From Sequoia sempervirens (taxonomy: Eukaryota; Streptophyta; Pinopsida; Cupressales; Cupressaceae), in assembly GCA_007258455.2 (NCBI GenBank), contig VDFB02018340.1, positions 1 through 64,000 on the forward strand: 64,000 nucleotides of DNA, read 5' to 3'. A program made the translations under genes and the position numbers. Below the pieces are notes generated by a model. It had not been told where the DNA came from and ran no database searches. It saw only the letters and a program-made list of their open reading frames with translations. Positions 46,906 through 58,805 of the stretch are shown in pieces. The stretch's first letter is position 1. Each line of letters starts with the position of its first letter.

Positions 46906-48084
46906 GAAGAACCTATGGATGATAGACAATGGTTGCTCAAGCCACATGACTAGAGATAAAAGTAAGTTCATGAATTTCAATAAATTTGAAGTTGTTTTGT
47001 GACCCTTGGAAATAATTCAATTTCCAATTTTTTTAGTAAGGGTGCCTTAAGTCTTGATGGTGGTAGAACAAAGACACATGTTGTTTTGTATGTTGAAGGT
47101 TTAAAGCATGATTTTTTAAGTGTCAATCAGATGTGTGATAAAGGCTATAAACTATCTTTTAGTGCTAAAGGTTGTGAAATAAGGGAATCAAGCAATAATA
47201 AACTAATTATGAAAGGAAGCAAAATAAATAGTCATATATATCATCTTAGTGATTAGAATGGATAGAGTTATCTCATTGTGTATAGAGAAGAAAGTGACCT
47301 TTGGCATAAATGGTCTGGACATATGAACTTTGATGATATTATAGAGGTTATCTCAAGAGGAATGGTTAGGGATATTCCAAAGATTAAGAACCCTCAATCA
47401 AATAGCTACAAGACATGTCATGAAGGGAAGTAGACAAGAAGAAAATATTAGGTGCTAAGGAGTATTCCACATCATTGAAACCATTAGATTTGGTTCATAT
47501 AGATTTGCGTAAACCTATGAGGACTAAACGTTTACAAGGTGACTGGTATTTCATGATTTTCATTGATGATTACACTAGGATTACTTGGATTGCAATTTTG
47601 AAAGAGAATCCATAAGCATTTGAGAAGTTTAAGGCATTCAAGGCATTAGTAGAGAATGAAATCAGAAGGAGAATCAAGGTCTTGAGATCTAATAGAGGTG
47701 AAGAATTCAATTCTGAGACTTATGACATTTTTTTGAAGGGAATAGGATCCAAAAGGTATTTTTCAACCCCTAAAACTTCACAACAAAATGGAGTTGCAAA
47801 AAGGAAGAATCAGACTATACAGGAGATGGAAAGAACTATGTTTTTTCAAGAAAATCTACAAGATATGTACTAGAGAGAAGCTACAAAAACTATTGTGTAT
47901 ATTTCAAAAAGATGCAAGACTAATACGACAACATATGAGTTGTGGAGAGGAAAATTGACATCAGTCAAATATCTCATAATATTTGGAATCAAGTGCTACA
48001 TCAAAAGAGATGAAGAAAATTTGGGTAAGTTTGATTCTAGATATAATGAAGGAATTTTTCTTGGTTATTATTTAAGAAGTAAAG
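46906..48084 (+). pseudogene. C3 pol, part 1: protease and integrase
   Basis: The protease start reads L-W-M-I-D-N-G-C-S-S-H-M, with Asn where Ser is expected. The open part 46999-47256 is the following copia segment. Integrase: H-I-D-L-R-K-P-M keeps the first Asp. The second catalytic region is R-S-N-R-G-E-E-F (Asp to Asn) and the third is G-V-A-K-R-K-N (Glu to Lys). All these changes are G-to-A on the plus strand. The frame is cut at L-R-S-K by E5 and resumes at 50163 with A-Y-R-C-Y-N-K. Confidence 0.87.
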
Positions 48085-48085
48085 T

Positions 48086-50162
48086 TGTAATGATGAAAAA
48101 GAGTCCCCCTTTTCATTGCTTGTTTTGGGAATAATTAATGATAAATTGGAATTGATATCACTTTGATCTAGTGTTTTGATGAGTTTCACACATCCACATT
48201 AGGTCTTGGGGCCTTCTAAGCTAAATAAACCTAACTCTACCCTAACTTAGTGTTGTAAAGTGCATTTATTCACACCTCAAATTAAATTTAGGATGATTGT
48301 AAATTAAGTGGACCTAATCTAGTGTTTTAATGTGTTTTACACATTTACATGACATTTAGGGCTCTTCTAAGCTAAATAAACCCAATTTTTTCCTTCATTT
48401 AGTGTTGTAAAGTGTATTTATTTACACTTTCACATTGGATTTCGGGCCCTCTTGCATTTATGACATTAATATCATCATTAAAAATCTCCTAAGACCCTAT
48501 ATTATGCATCCCAAGGAATATTTCAATCAAAAACCTGAAAATATCAAAATGTAAACTTAATTTGCACACTCCCCGACACTTTAGCAAGCAAAATAGGAAA
48601 TGTGGGACCCATTATCCACTTTCAGTGAATGAGTTCCATCCAAGTGGGACTGATTTTCCCAGGTTGTAAAATGAGTCCCATTTGGCCTATTTCAAGGTTT
48701 TGGGTGGGAAAATTGGTTTAAAGTTCAAATTGCATCTATGTCAGCCTTTGGGATCAAACAAATAGTCATTTGAGTGGATTGCCTATATAAACAAGCTTTG
48801 AAATCCTTATTTCACCTAAGCAACATAAGCCTACATGATATCAATTCAAGAAAGCAAGAGTTAAGCATTCCAAGACTTCAAAAGATCATCTAGAGAGCAT
48901 TCAAGAACAATTTTAAGGAATTCAATGTCATAATTCTTCATGATGATGAATCATGGAGTATGATCCAAAACATTGATGCTAAAAAAAACACAGTTTAAAT
49001 CCAAAAATATCAACAACATAATTGTAAGACATTCAAGGGTAGAATTCTTCATCAATTGTTGTAGCAATTCAAGATCCATCATCATGTCAAGCATATCAAG
49101 CATCAAAAATGTTATTGATCTAGTGTTGTGATGTAGTATTAAAGATCCAAGATCAAACATTGTTCTACATGTATTGTTAAGATAAGGATCTACATCTTTC
49201 ATGACCATTTAATGTTGAATTGTAGATTTAAAAAGCATCATTTACAAGGCATCATTAAAAGTATTATTGTTCATGTTTCATTTCCTATGTTTCATGTTTA
49301 ATGTCCTTGTTTCATTGTTTATCATTTGGTTTAATTACCTAAAAGGGGTTTGACCAATGCAAACCCCCATTCACTAACAATAAACAAGTTTTTCTCCTCT
49401 TTACATGTGTGATTACAGATCTAGGTGCTTTGAAGACTTGAAGATCATGGAAGATTAGGTTACAAGCTTGGATAAATTTGTTGTAGTTTTCTCCCCATTT
49501 TAAAGGTTGTATTTTTCAATAAAAAGTCACCTACAGGCCCAAAATTGGTAGTTTCAGATCCGAAAATCAAGAGGAACAAGAAGAGCAAACATTGAAGACT
49601 AGATTCAAAATTTGAAATTCTAGAAAAACCTAATTGGAATAATTCACATAGATTGGTGAATGAGTCCTAGTTTAGGTCAATTTTGAGATTTTTACATATT
49701 CTGATACCCATTTGCCAAAAACCTATTCCTGCACAGAAACCCAAATCTGGGACCGATTCGCCCAAATTGGTCAATGAGTCCCAGTAGGCCTAAATTTTAG
49801 GATTTGCAATATTTGTAGTATCCATCCATGTCTCTACAAGCTTCCAAGTGTACACTTTTGATTTTATAGCTTTCTATTATGATTTATATGCATTTCTAGA
49901 TCATTCATTTAAGTTCCTCTCATCATTTAGTTCAATCATTAAATCTTGTATTTCATTATCTTTTCAAGGCCCTAGCTTGGTGGTGAACCCCGTATTAATC
50001 ATTGAACAACCTCTAGGACAACCCTATTGCAAGATCTCTTTCCGCTACCTTCATTCAAATTGAGATCTCTAGGGTTACCCTTGAATGAAATTGGAGAAGT
50101 GGGTGTGCTCTATGTCCTAAAACCATATGATAGCACCATCTAACCACATTTTCTTCATTTCA
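48086..50162 (+). mobile_element. E5: 2.1-kb solo LTR inserted in C3 integrase
   Basis: TGTAATGATG at the start and TTCATTTCA at the end, flanked by AAAGT (48081-48085) and AAAGC (50163-50167). The C3 frame joins exactly across it. There are no internal sequences, so it looks like recombination between two LTRs. A TATATAA box is at 48784-48790. The 3' half reappears at 53073-54219. Strand follows that copy, whose internal sequence lies to the right. Confidence 0.85.
48160..48440. repeat. ~152-bp tandem repeat within E5
   Basis: CTAGTGTTTTGATGAGTTTCACACA near 48163 and CTAGTGTTTTAATGTGTTTTACACA near 48315, each followed by CTAAGCTAAATAAACC and TTAGTGTTGTAAAGTG, form two imperfect units. Confidence 0.75.
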
Positions 50163-51137
50163 AAAGCTTATAGATGTTATAACAAAATATTGAAGAGGAT
50201 AGTAGAAAGTGAAAATGTGAGAGTTGATAAAAATATTCAATGTACTGGTATTCCATAAGTGAAATATGATGAAGAACCAATTCATAGTAGTATTGAAGAT
50301 TTAGAAGAGGTTGTTACAAAAACTCTAGCAAAGCATGTTCAAAAAAATCACTATGTAAACTAGATTATAGGAGACAAAGACAGTGGGTTTCAAACCCAAA
50401 AGAGACTTGAGAGAACAAGTGAGCAAGTAAACTTTACAATACTATCAAAGAAAGAGCCTAAGTCATATAAATAAGCAAGAAAAGAGAAAGGATGGATAAA
50501 AGCTATGGAGGAAGAACTAAATCAGATCATGAAGAATGAAACCTGGAAACTTGTCCAAATACCTAAAGGAAAGAATATGATTGGAATCAAGTGGGTTTTC
50601 AGAAACAAGCTAAATGAAGAAGGTGAAGTGATCTAGAACAAGGAAATACTTGTGTGGAATGGGTATGATCAGGTTGAAGGCATCGATTTTGAAGAGATAT
50701 TTTCTTTGATAGCAAGACTAGAGGCAATCAGAATGTTTTTAGCATTTTCAACTTTCAAGAACTTCAATATATACCAGATGGATGTGAAGTCATCATTTTT
50801 GAATGGAGAACTAGAAGAAGAGGTCTACATTGAACAACCTAAAGGATTTCAATGTTCTAACAATTTAGATTATTTTTGTAGATTAAAGAAGGCTTTAAAT
50901 GGACTGAAACAAGCTCCCAAAGCTTGGCATTCAAGGTTGGACAAATACTTGTAGTAGAAATGATTTAGGAGAGGAAGTGCAGATAGTAATCTATACATAA
51001 AAATATAAGGAGATCAACTATTGATTGTTGTGGTCTATGTATATGACATCATATTTGGTGGTAATAATGATGACATGTGCAAGGAATTTTAGAAGGAAGT
51101 TCAAAATTAATTTGAAATGTTTATGCTAAGAGAATTA
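50163..51137 (+). pseudogene. C3 pol, part 2: integrase end and reverse transcriptase
   Basis: After E5 the frame gives the integrase C-terminus and a spacer. RT: P-K-G-K-N-M-I-G-I-K-W-V-F-R-N-K, then [32 protein letters not shown] and L-N-G-L-K-Q-A-P. The catalytic motif is Y-V-Y-D near 51040, the first Asp being changed to Tyr. The last recognisable block is L-R-E-L-S at 51125-51139. RNase H is absent. Confidence 0.88.
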
Positions 51138-52348
51138 TCCTCTATCTCTCCCACCCTACCTCTCTACCTACCTCTACCTTCCCTCTCTACCGAAATCTCT
51201 ATCTCGAGCCTCATCCTTTATCTCTACCTACATATCCCTTTATCCCTCCCAACTTACCTCTCTCTCTACCTACCTATCCCTCCCTCCTTCCCTCTCTCTC
51301 CCTCTTTCTATTCTAGATCTACCCTCCCTCTCTCTAACTACCTCTCCCTCTCCCTCCATCCCTCTTTACTTGTCTCTATCCCCCATCTTCCTCCATCCCT
51401 CCCACCCTAACTCTCTCTACCTACCCCTCTCTCCTCCCTCCCTCACTCCATCCTTCCCTCACTACTCTCTATCCTACCTCTCCCTCTCTTTCTCTACCTA
51501 CCCCTCTCTCTCTCTCCCTTCCAATATTTCTTTCTGTATTGAATTCTAACTCCAACCCTCTCTTCTCTCTACTTCTCTTTATCTCCTATCTCTATCTCTC
51601 TCTCTACCCACATCTCACTCCATCCCTCCCTTTAGATATATCTCTATATATCTCTTCTCTCTCTCTCTCTCATTCTCTCTCTCTCCCCTCTACCTATCTC
51701 TCACCTTCCCTCTCTACTTATTTGTATGTCATCTCAACCTTTCCTTCTCTACCTACCTCTCCCTCTATCTCTCCCACCCTACCTCTCTCTCTTATTACCT
51801 ACATATCCCTCCCTATTTCCCTCTTTCCCTCTTTACCTCCTTCCCTCTCTCTCTCCCCCTTCCCTCTCTACTCTATCTCCCCTCATTTTCTCTCTACCTA
51901 CCTATTACTCTATCCATACTACCTTAACTCTCCCTCTACCCCCTTCCCTCTCTACTTCTCTCTATCTCCCTTACCCTCTCTATACCTATCTCTCACTCCA
52001 CCTATCCCACCTTACCTCTCTCTCCCATTCCTCTCTCTACCTACCTCTCCCTCTATACCTCCCACATTATCTCTCTCTTTTCCTCTAATTCTATTTATCT
52101 CCCATCTTCATCTTCCTCTCTACCTACCTATCTCTCTCTATATCCCTTACATCCTACCTCTCTATATCTACTAAGATCCCTCCCTCCCTCCTTCTGTACT
52201 TCTCTTTATCTCCCATCTCCATCTTCCTCAACCTACCTCTTACTCCACCCCTCCCTCATTCCCCCTCACTCCCTTCATATATCTCTCTACTATGTCTCCT
52301 CTCTACCTCTCTCTCACCTTCCCTCTCTACTTCTCTCTATGTCTCTTG
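51138..52348. repeat. 1.2-kb CT-rich (polypyrimidine) tract
   Basis: Almost pure C/T on the plus strand with scattered A, built from irregular CTCTCTCCCTC, CTACCTACCTCTC and CCCTCCCTCC units. It starts inside the C3 RT reading frame and ends at TGTAACATACCCC. Open frames in it are Ser/Leu/Pro runs caused by lack of purines, so not genes. Confidence 0.95.
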
Positions 52349-53072
52349 TAACATACCCCAAATTTATGCCTAGAATTTTCCTAATCTCTTAACTTAGAAA
52401 AGTAAATAACACAAATTATCAAGATCATGATCATAAAAAAATTCCTTTCCATTATTATAAATTCATTTTACACATATCCTTACATGAATATAGTAATCAT
52501 TACAAAGTATCCAATGAATGAAATATAAATTTTACATACAATTTATAAAATGATTCAACATCATAAACATATAAAAATATCATATCTTTCAATAGTACAA
52601 TGGTTCAATGTGTGAGGTGTCCACCTATGGATCTTCACTTCCTTTGTTCCAAAAGACTCAATAGCCAACTGAATGAGGGAGAGCATCACCCAAGTGATAT
52701 TCGACCAACAACGAACTTAATTTGATCCCTCCCACATCTACCTAACTAGTAAGATTGCACTACCCTTCAACGAAGAGATTGGTATGTAAATCATAATAAT
52801 GCACATCTAAGTATCTGGTATTGTGTGTCTTATAAATCTAGTATGGCCATACACTAGATTCCTTCCAACTAGCATGACTCTATTGAAAAGAATGTAATCC
52901 TAGACCACAGTGAACCAACAAGTGTAAGTAGAGGCACTTAAACTTACTTTGGCCAAAGATTCTATATATATAATAATTCCAATTTGTATGAGCAAAATCA
53001 TATGCTCACCCACCCTTACTCGACTTGGAAACTACATTAACCATTGACCCTCTTGGTATACAATCATATACA
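52349..53072. other. Unassigned, possibly an LTR fragment
   Basis: Begins TGTAACATACCCCAAAT, a form often seen at plant gypsy LTR ends (complement ends GTATGTTACA), but no partner repeat or target duplication is in the window. Confidence 0.3.
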
Positions 53073-54219
53073 ATCAATTTTAAGGAATTCAAGGGAAAAA
53101 ATATTTATCAATTGTTGCATAAATTCAAGATCCATCATCATGTCAAGCATACCAAGCATCAAACATGTTATTGAGCTAGTGTTGTGATGTAACATTGAAG
53201 ATCCAAGATCAAACATCGTTCTACATGTATTGTCAAGATCAAGATCTACATCGTTCATGACCATTTCGTGTAGAGTTATAGATTTAAAAATCATCATTTA
53301 CAAGGAATCATTCAAGGTATTATTGTTTATGTTTCATGTCCTATGTTTCATGTTTCATTGTTTCATCATTTGGTCTAATTACCTAAAAGAGGTTTGACCA
53401 AGGCAAACCCCAAGGCAAACCCCCATTCACTAACAATAAATAAGTTTTTCTCCTCTTTACATGTGTGATTGAAGATCTAGGTTATTTGAAGACTTGAAGA
53501 TCATGGAAGATTAGGTTACAAGCTTGGAGAAAGTTGTTGGAGTTGTCTTCCCATTTCCAAGTTTGTATTCTTCACTAAAAAGTCACCTATAGGCTCAAAA
53601 TTAGTAGTTTTAGATCCAAAAATCAAGAGGAACAGGAAGAGTAGACATTGAAGACTAGATTTAGACTTTGAAATTATAGAAAACCCTAATTGGACTCATT
53701 CACCTAGATTGGAGAATGAGTGCCAGTTTAGGTCAATTTTTAGATTTTTGTAGATTTGGATACCTATTTACCAAAAACTTGTTCCTACACAAAAACCTAG
53801 ATTTGGGATTGGTTCACCCAGATTAGCGAATGAGTCCTAGTAGGCCTAAATTTAGGATTTGTAAAATTTCCACTCTCCATCCAAGTCTCTACAAGTTTCT
53901 AGGTGCATACTTTTGATTTTACAACTTTATGTTATGATTTATATGCATTTCTAGATCATTCATTTAAGTTCCTTGCATCATTTAGTTCAATCATTAGATC
54001 TTGCATTTCATAATATTTTCCAAGGGCCCAGCTTGGTGGTGAACCCCTTATTAATCATTGAACATCCTCTAGGACAACCCTATTGTAAGATCTCTCTTTT
54101 CCCTACCTTCGTTGGATTGAGATCTCTAGGGTTACCCTTGACTGAAATTGGAGAAGTGGGTGTGCTCTATGTCCTAAAACTATATGCTAGCACCATATAA
54201 CCACATTTTATTCATTTCA
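53073..54219 (+). repeat. E5-family 5' LTR, 5' part missing
   Basis: Aligns with E5 from about 48905 to its end (with an internal loss of roughly 130 bp) and ends at the same TTCATTTCA. Unlike E5 it is followed by internal-type sequence. Confidence 0.85.
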
Positions 54220-54658
54220 TTTTGGTGAACCTACATTTAGAACACTTCATTTTTTTATTTGGATTCCATCATCATCCTAGATCTAGCTTGCATTGAATTT
54301 GCATTAGTTAATTGGCATTCTGGGGATTTCAAATTTTGCATTAGTGAAAATTTATATAGCTTGCATTTTTGCATCCTAAATCATTGTAAATCATACAAAA
54401 TATGCATTTTCACTTAGTATATAGATCATACAACATAAAAATCATAAAAAGCAATTGAAAACTTATGAAAATTTTGAAAAAAATCCCTACTAGGACTCAT
54501 TCACTACCTTGGGTGAATCAGTCCTAGTGCACATCTAAGACTGCCTTTTACAACACTAAAAACCTTGTTTCTACACTTCTATTTGCTGCCATTAACTATA
54601 TGTTTCAGTGGGTTGAATTTCTGTTACATGCATTTCACTAAATATAGCTTAAATTGGT
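54220..54658 (+). other. E5-family internal leader, left part
   Basis: TTTTGGTGAACC immediately after the LTR is a possible primer site, but I cannot match it to a tRNA. The leader is split by E6 and resumes at 58806. The 5 bp TTGGT (54654-54658) form the E6 left target copy. Confidence 0.5.
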
Positions 54659-55849
54659 TGATGAAGGAGCGACTCTCGGTCTACCCCTTTCCAACTCAAC
54701 TCATAGTGAACAGATAGGTTTGCATAAAAAAATGAAAAAAGTAAAACAAAATGTTCTTTTATTATCGAAATGAAATTACATCAACACATGCCATCAAATG
54801 GGATTTTATAACATCATCTGCAAATTTGAAACTAATTTTTCTTAGACTCTCACTAGTCTAACCTCTCCTCTTACTATGAGCTACTCTGCCACCACTTTTG
54901 CTACTTGTAGGCTGCTCATCACTATCGTTCATCACCTATTTAAAAATTTGTTCATCCTTTAGGCCAGCCTTGACCTTCTCTCTCTATGTCATAGTATCAC
55001 CATGTAGTTACCTCGCTATTAGGAGCTTCACCAAGTCATCCAATCAACACTAGGCCATTACATCATTCTTAGTAGCTTCATAAAATCATCCAATGGGAAT
55101 GAATTTCACAATGACAATGTCAAATTCATTTGTTCTCGATCTTCCAAGTGTCATCCTATCATTTTCCATCCACTTCCATTGACCAATCATACCGGTCACA
55201 CTACCACCATCACCCTATTGGTGAAATGTCCAATCACCTCCCACCGATATGAAGGAGTCTCACCGAAGTCATGTCACACATTGTTGAACACTTTGGGAAC
55301 CCATCATTCTATTGGGGAGACTCAAGAAAGAGTTCCACTGATGATGCTCACTCCCACTAATCCTTTAGCTCATCCATGTCACTATTCATAATTCACAACA
55401 AGGATGAAAATTATTGATCATCCTATCTCTATTTTCCATGTGTCAATACTCATCATCGAATTCCATCTATCAGTCACCTTCATGTCGGTCCCACCATGTT
55501 CATCCAACCTTCCATCACTCTATTGTTGGGACCTAAATGCATCTCCCACCAATACATGTATGTCTCACAGATCATCATTCATCAGCTCATCATTGGAACT
55601 CCTCCCAAAGTCAAGACGATACTGCCCAATCACGTCGATGAACATGTTACTTCTGCCACCATCAGGCCATCATTGGAGAAAAATAAAATGTACTGCTGAT
55701 GAGAACACCATACACCGATGTAACTCCAATCTATTAACACCATCATTCCATCACTGGAATGAGTAGATACCTCCTGTCGATAGGCTAACGTTTCACCAAC
55801 GAAGGAACAACGCCGATCAAAGGATTTGGAGCACAATGCTCCTGTATCA
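54659..55849 (-). repeat. E6 3' LTR (lower-coordinate copy)
   Basis: Direct repeat of 57619-58805. The adjacent minus-strand CCTAGGGAG is the only polypurine-tract candidate. Confidence 0.88.
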
Positions 55850-55874
55850 GACTCCCTAGGTGAGTAAAAAAAAC

Positions 55875-57149
55875 TCATGTGATCCTAGACATGGATTCCA
55901 TCATGCCATCCTTTAGTTTTGATTTCTTTTTCCTCGCCTTCCAGTTGTTCAATCTCCTCGACTCTGCTCTATCAAACTTGCACTGTTGCATTTGTTGACT
56001 TCTCTTTTTTTGTATATACCTTCTCCTTTGGATCCTTTCATAAACTTTAGATCCCCACCATTATTCCTCATAGTCTTCCTCCTTGGTGGGAATTGACCCA
56101 CTGTAATCCATCCTCCTCTGAGAACATTCCTTCTATTGTTTATCCTTCTCTGTCTTATCCTTTTTCACAAGGATTCCTATGAACCTTATTGCCACTAGGC
56201 ATTCATCACCATCATCCCCATTCATCAACATGTCCTCCTAGGAACATTTTATCTCTACTCTTTCTACTTCTTCAACCATATCTACAACACATTCTACATT
56301 CATCAATATGAACTCCATTTCTCTCCACTTTTTAGTGGTTGCTACCACCTCTACATCTTCAACCTTCATGTCTACTAATAAACATCCTTCAATTTTAGGT
56401 TCTGGTTCTTCAATATACACATCCTCTTCCTCAGTGTCATATGTATGACGCTTTGCTACATCCTCACCTTCACCAATTTTCTCATCTAACTTAGGATTCT
56501 TCAAATCCATCACCACATCTTTGTGTCCTACAACATCACAATCTTCTATTACAACACACTTCACCATCCATACTTTATCTCTCACATTGTTGGACTGTCA
56601 TCCCTTCTTTATTGCTCTCTTCAAAAACTCTGTTTCTTGTCTCAAATCATATTTATGCCAAGGTACCTTGTCATGTACCCCTTCTACCAATTTCCTTTGC
56701 CAGAATGGTACTATGTACCCACGGTCCACTAATTTACCCTTATCCTTTCTATCTTGTAGGTTTTTATTCCTACTTTGACTTGCATAATCAAAATAAAATG
56801 TTGTACTTATATTCACCTTGCCTTTTTCTTGTTGGCTTGTCACCTTCTTCCCTTTGTAGGCTTTCTCCTTTTCTCTGATAATCCACTTTTCATCTTTAGG
56901 CACCTTTCAATGTACCTTTGTTGCATCCTCTTTCCTTCCCATAGTCAAAACATCATTAGAAGGATAAGATTTATCTTCAGCTCTTGTCTTCTTATGTTTC
57001 CATCCTCTAATCTCGTTTGCCAATTCATTCAATTGCTGCTTCAACTCTATCAACTCTCTTTCCCATGATCTCTTTATGAATTCCTCTATTCTAGGAATCC
57101 TTGGAACCCATCTAATGGAAAAATTCTTCTTTCCATTTCTCTTTTCCAT
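55875..57149 (-). pseudogene. E6 ORF, unrecognised, highly charged
   Basis: One minus frame of about 425 codons with about five in-frame stops (TGA at 56909-56907 and near 56597, TAG near 56238, others further on). The N-terminus has R-E-L-I-E-L-K-Q-Q-L-N-E-L, probably a coiled coil. The middle is Lys-rich, followed by an acidic stretch near 56480-56380 and a very basic C-terminus (K-A-R-K-K-K-S-K-L-K). It has no CCHC knuckle and no protease or RT motif. By position it takes the place of gag, so a nucleic-acid-binding or particle role is possible but unproven. The first stop TGA falls where W or R is plausible. Confidence 0.65.
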
Positions 57150-57602
57150 TTTCGAATCCTCTAAAAGCTTTAATCAACACAAATATTCAACTCTCAGGTC
57201 ACATAAATGTGAAATACCTCTAGCTTGGTGATCTATTTACAAATATTCAACACCTTTAGATGTTACCCACACTCTCTCAATGCTCTAATAAACCTTCAAA
57301 CCCTCAGGTTTGCATATGTGAACTGCCTCACATTTGGTGATTTGTTCACAACTTCAAGAAATATCTCACTCGCACAAGCATCCTCTACCCACTCTTTTTT
57401 AGTGGAGGAACTCTACACCTTCTACCCAACTTTATCTCTGCTAGAGGATAACAGTTACAAACCCTCTTTCATGTATGGAACAAACATTCTCTCCACAACT
57501 CTTCTCAACTCATCACCCATAGGTATTCTGGCTTCAACCCATACTCACAAGTCTTCCTACAACTACCTCATGTTCAACGCTCTATTACAAACTCAAGACA
57601 AC
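57150..57602 (-). other. E6 leader
   Basis: Between primer site and ORF. A short minus frame M-G-D-E-L-R-R-V-V-E-R is seen near 57520, but it stops soon; it could be a degraded N-terminal part of the ORF. Confidence 0.4.
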
Positions 57603-57617
57603 AAGCTCTGATACCAA
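57603..57617 (-). other. E6 primer-binding site
   Basis: The minus strand reads TTGGTATCAGAGCTT one base after the LTR, a perfect initiator-Met site. Confidence 0.93.
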
Positions 57618-57618
57618 T

Positions 57619-58805
57619 TGATGAAGGAGCAACTCCTAGTCTACCCCTTTCCAACTCAACTCACAGTGACAACACAGGTTTTCATACAAAAAATGCAAAA
57701 AGTAAAACAAAATGTTCTTTTATTACTGAAATGGCATTACATCAGCACATGCCATCAAATGGGCTTTTATTACATCATTTGTAAATCTGAAATTTATTTT
57801 CCTTTTACTATCACTAGTCTAACGTCTCCTCCTACTATGAGCTATTACACCACCACTTTTGCTACTTGTAGGCTACTTGTCACTATCGTTCACCACCTCT
57901 TTATACTTTTGTTCATTCTTTAGGTCAACCTTGACCATCTATCTCCATGTCGCAGTATCACCATGCAGTTACCTTGCTATCATGAGCTTCACCAAGTTAT
58001 CCATTCAACACTTGGCTATTACATAATTCTTAGTAGCTTCATCAAATCATCCAATGGGAATGAATTTCACAACAATGTGGAATTCATTTCTTCTTGATTT
58101 ACCAAGAGTCATCCTATCATTTTCCATCCACTGTCGTTGACCAATCAGACCACTCATGCTACTATCATCACCCTATCAGTGAAACCTCTAATCACCTCCC
58201 ACCAATACGAAGGAGTCTCACTAAAGTCACCTCACACACTACTGAATGATATGAGAACCCATCATTCTATTAGGGAGACTCAAGACATATTTTTGTTGAT
58301 GATGCTCTCCCATTGATCCTTCAGTTCGTCCATGTCACTATTCATAATTTGCAACAAGGATGCAAATTACCGATCATCCTATCACCATTTTCCATGTGTC
58401 CACACTTTTCATCAAATTCCATCTATTAGTCACCTTCCTATCAATCCCACCTTGGTCATCCAACCTTCCATCACTTTATCATTGTGACCTCAATGCATCT
58501 CCCACTGATACACCTATGTCTCGCTGATCATCATTCATCGGCCCATGACTGGAACTCCTCCCAAAGTCATGATGATATTTCCCAGTCACATTGATGAACC
58601 CATTACTTCCTTCACCATCAAGCCATTGCTAGAGCCAAACAAAATGTGTTGCTAATGAAAACACCATACACTAATGTAACTCCAATCTATTAACACAATT
58701 GCTCCATCGCTGGAATGAGTAGATATATCCTGCTGATAGGAAAAAGTTCCACCAATGAAGGAATAATGCCAACCAAAGGGGTTGGAGCATGATGCTTCTG
58801 CATCA
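57619..58805 (-). repeat. E6 5' LTR (higher-coordinate copy)
   Basis: Direct repeat of 54659-55849. Followed on the plus strand by the TTGGC target copy (58806-58810). Confidence 0.9.

Larger units (their letters stand above)
44289..51137 (+). mobile_element. C3: Ty1/copia retrotransposon, 3' end lost, interrupted by solo LTR E5
   Basis: A 5' LTR, primer site, gag with three knuckle-like motifs, protease, integrase and RT run in copia order. The reading stops inside RT at about 51137, where a CT-rich tract starts; RNase H and the 3' LTR are missing. E5 (48086-50162) splits the integrase C-terminus. Motifs differ from C1 and C2, so this is another copia family. Confidence 0.9.
54659..58805 (-). 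mobile_element. E6: single-ORF non-autonomous LTR retrotransposon, minus strand
   Basis: LTRs 54659-55849 and 57619-58805, flanks TTGGT / TTGGC, an initiator-Met primer site on the minus strand, and one ORF of about 425 codons with no protease, RT or integrase. In element orientation the LTR begins TGATACAGGAGCAT and ends CCTTCATCA, like E2 (TGATGCAGGAGCAT ... CCCTCATCA). Confidence 0.88.

Noticed and set aside
51539..52174. 211-codon Ser/Leu/Pro-rich open frame (and 51117-51410, 51726-52088)
   Set aside because: It lies wholly or mostly in the CT tract. Stop codons need purines, so open frames arise automatically and are not evidence of coding.
55404..55766. 120-codon plus frame in the E6 LTR
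   Set aside because: Inside an LTR, on the strand opposite to the element, and disrupted in the partner LTR.
410..57617. tRNA-like strings GGTATCAGAGC and TGGCGCC
   Set aside because: They are retroelement primer-binding sites of 10-18 bp next to LTRs. No full tRNA gene could be found in the window.
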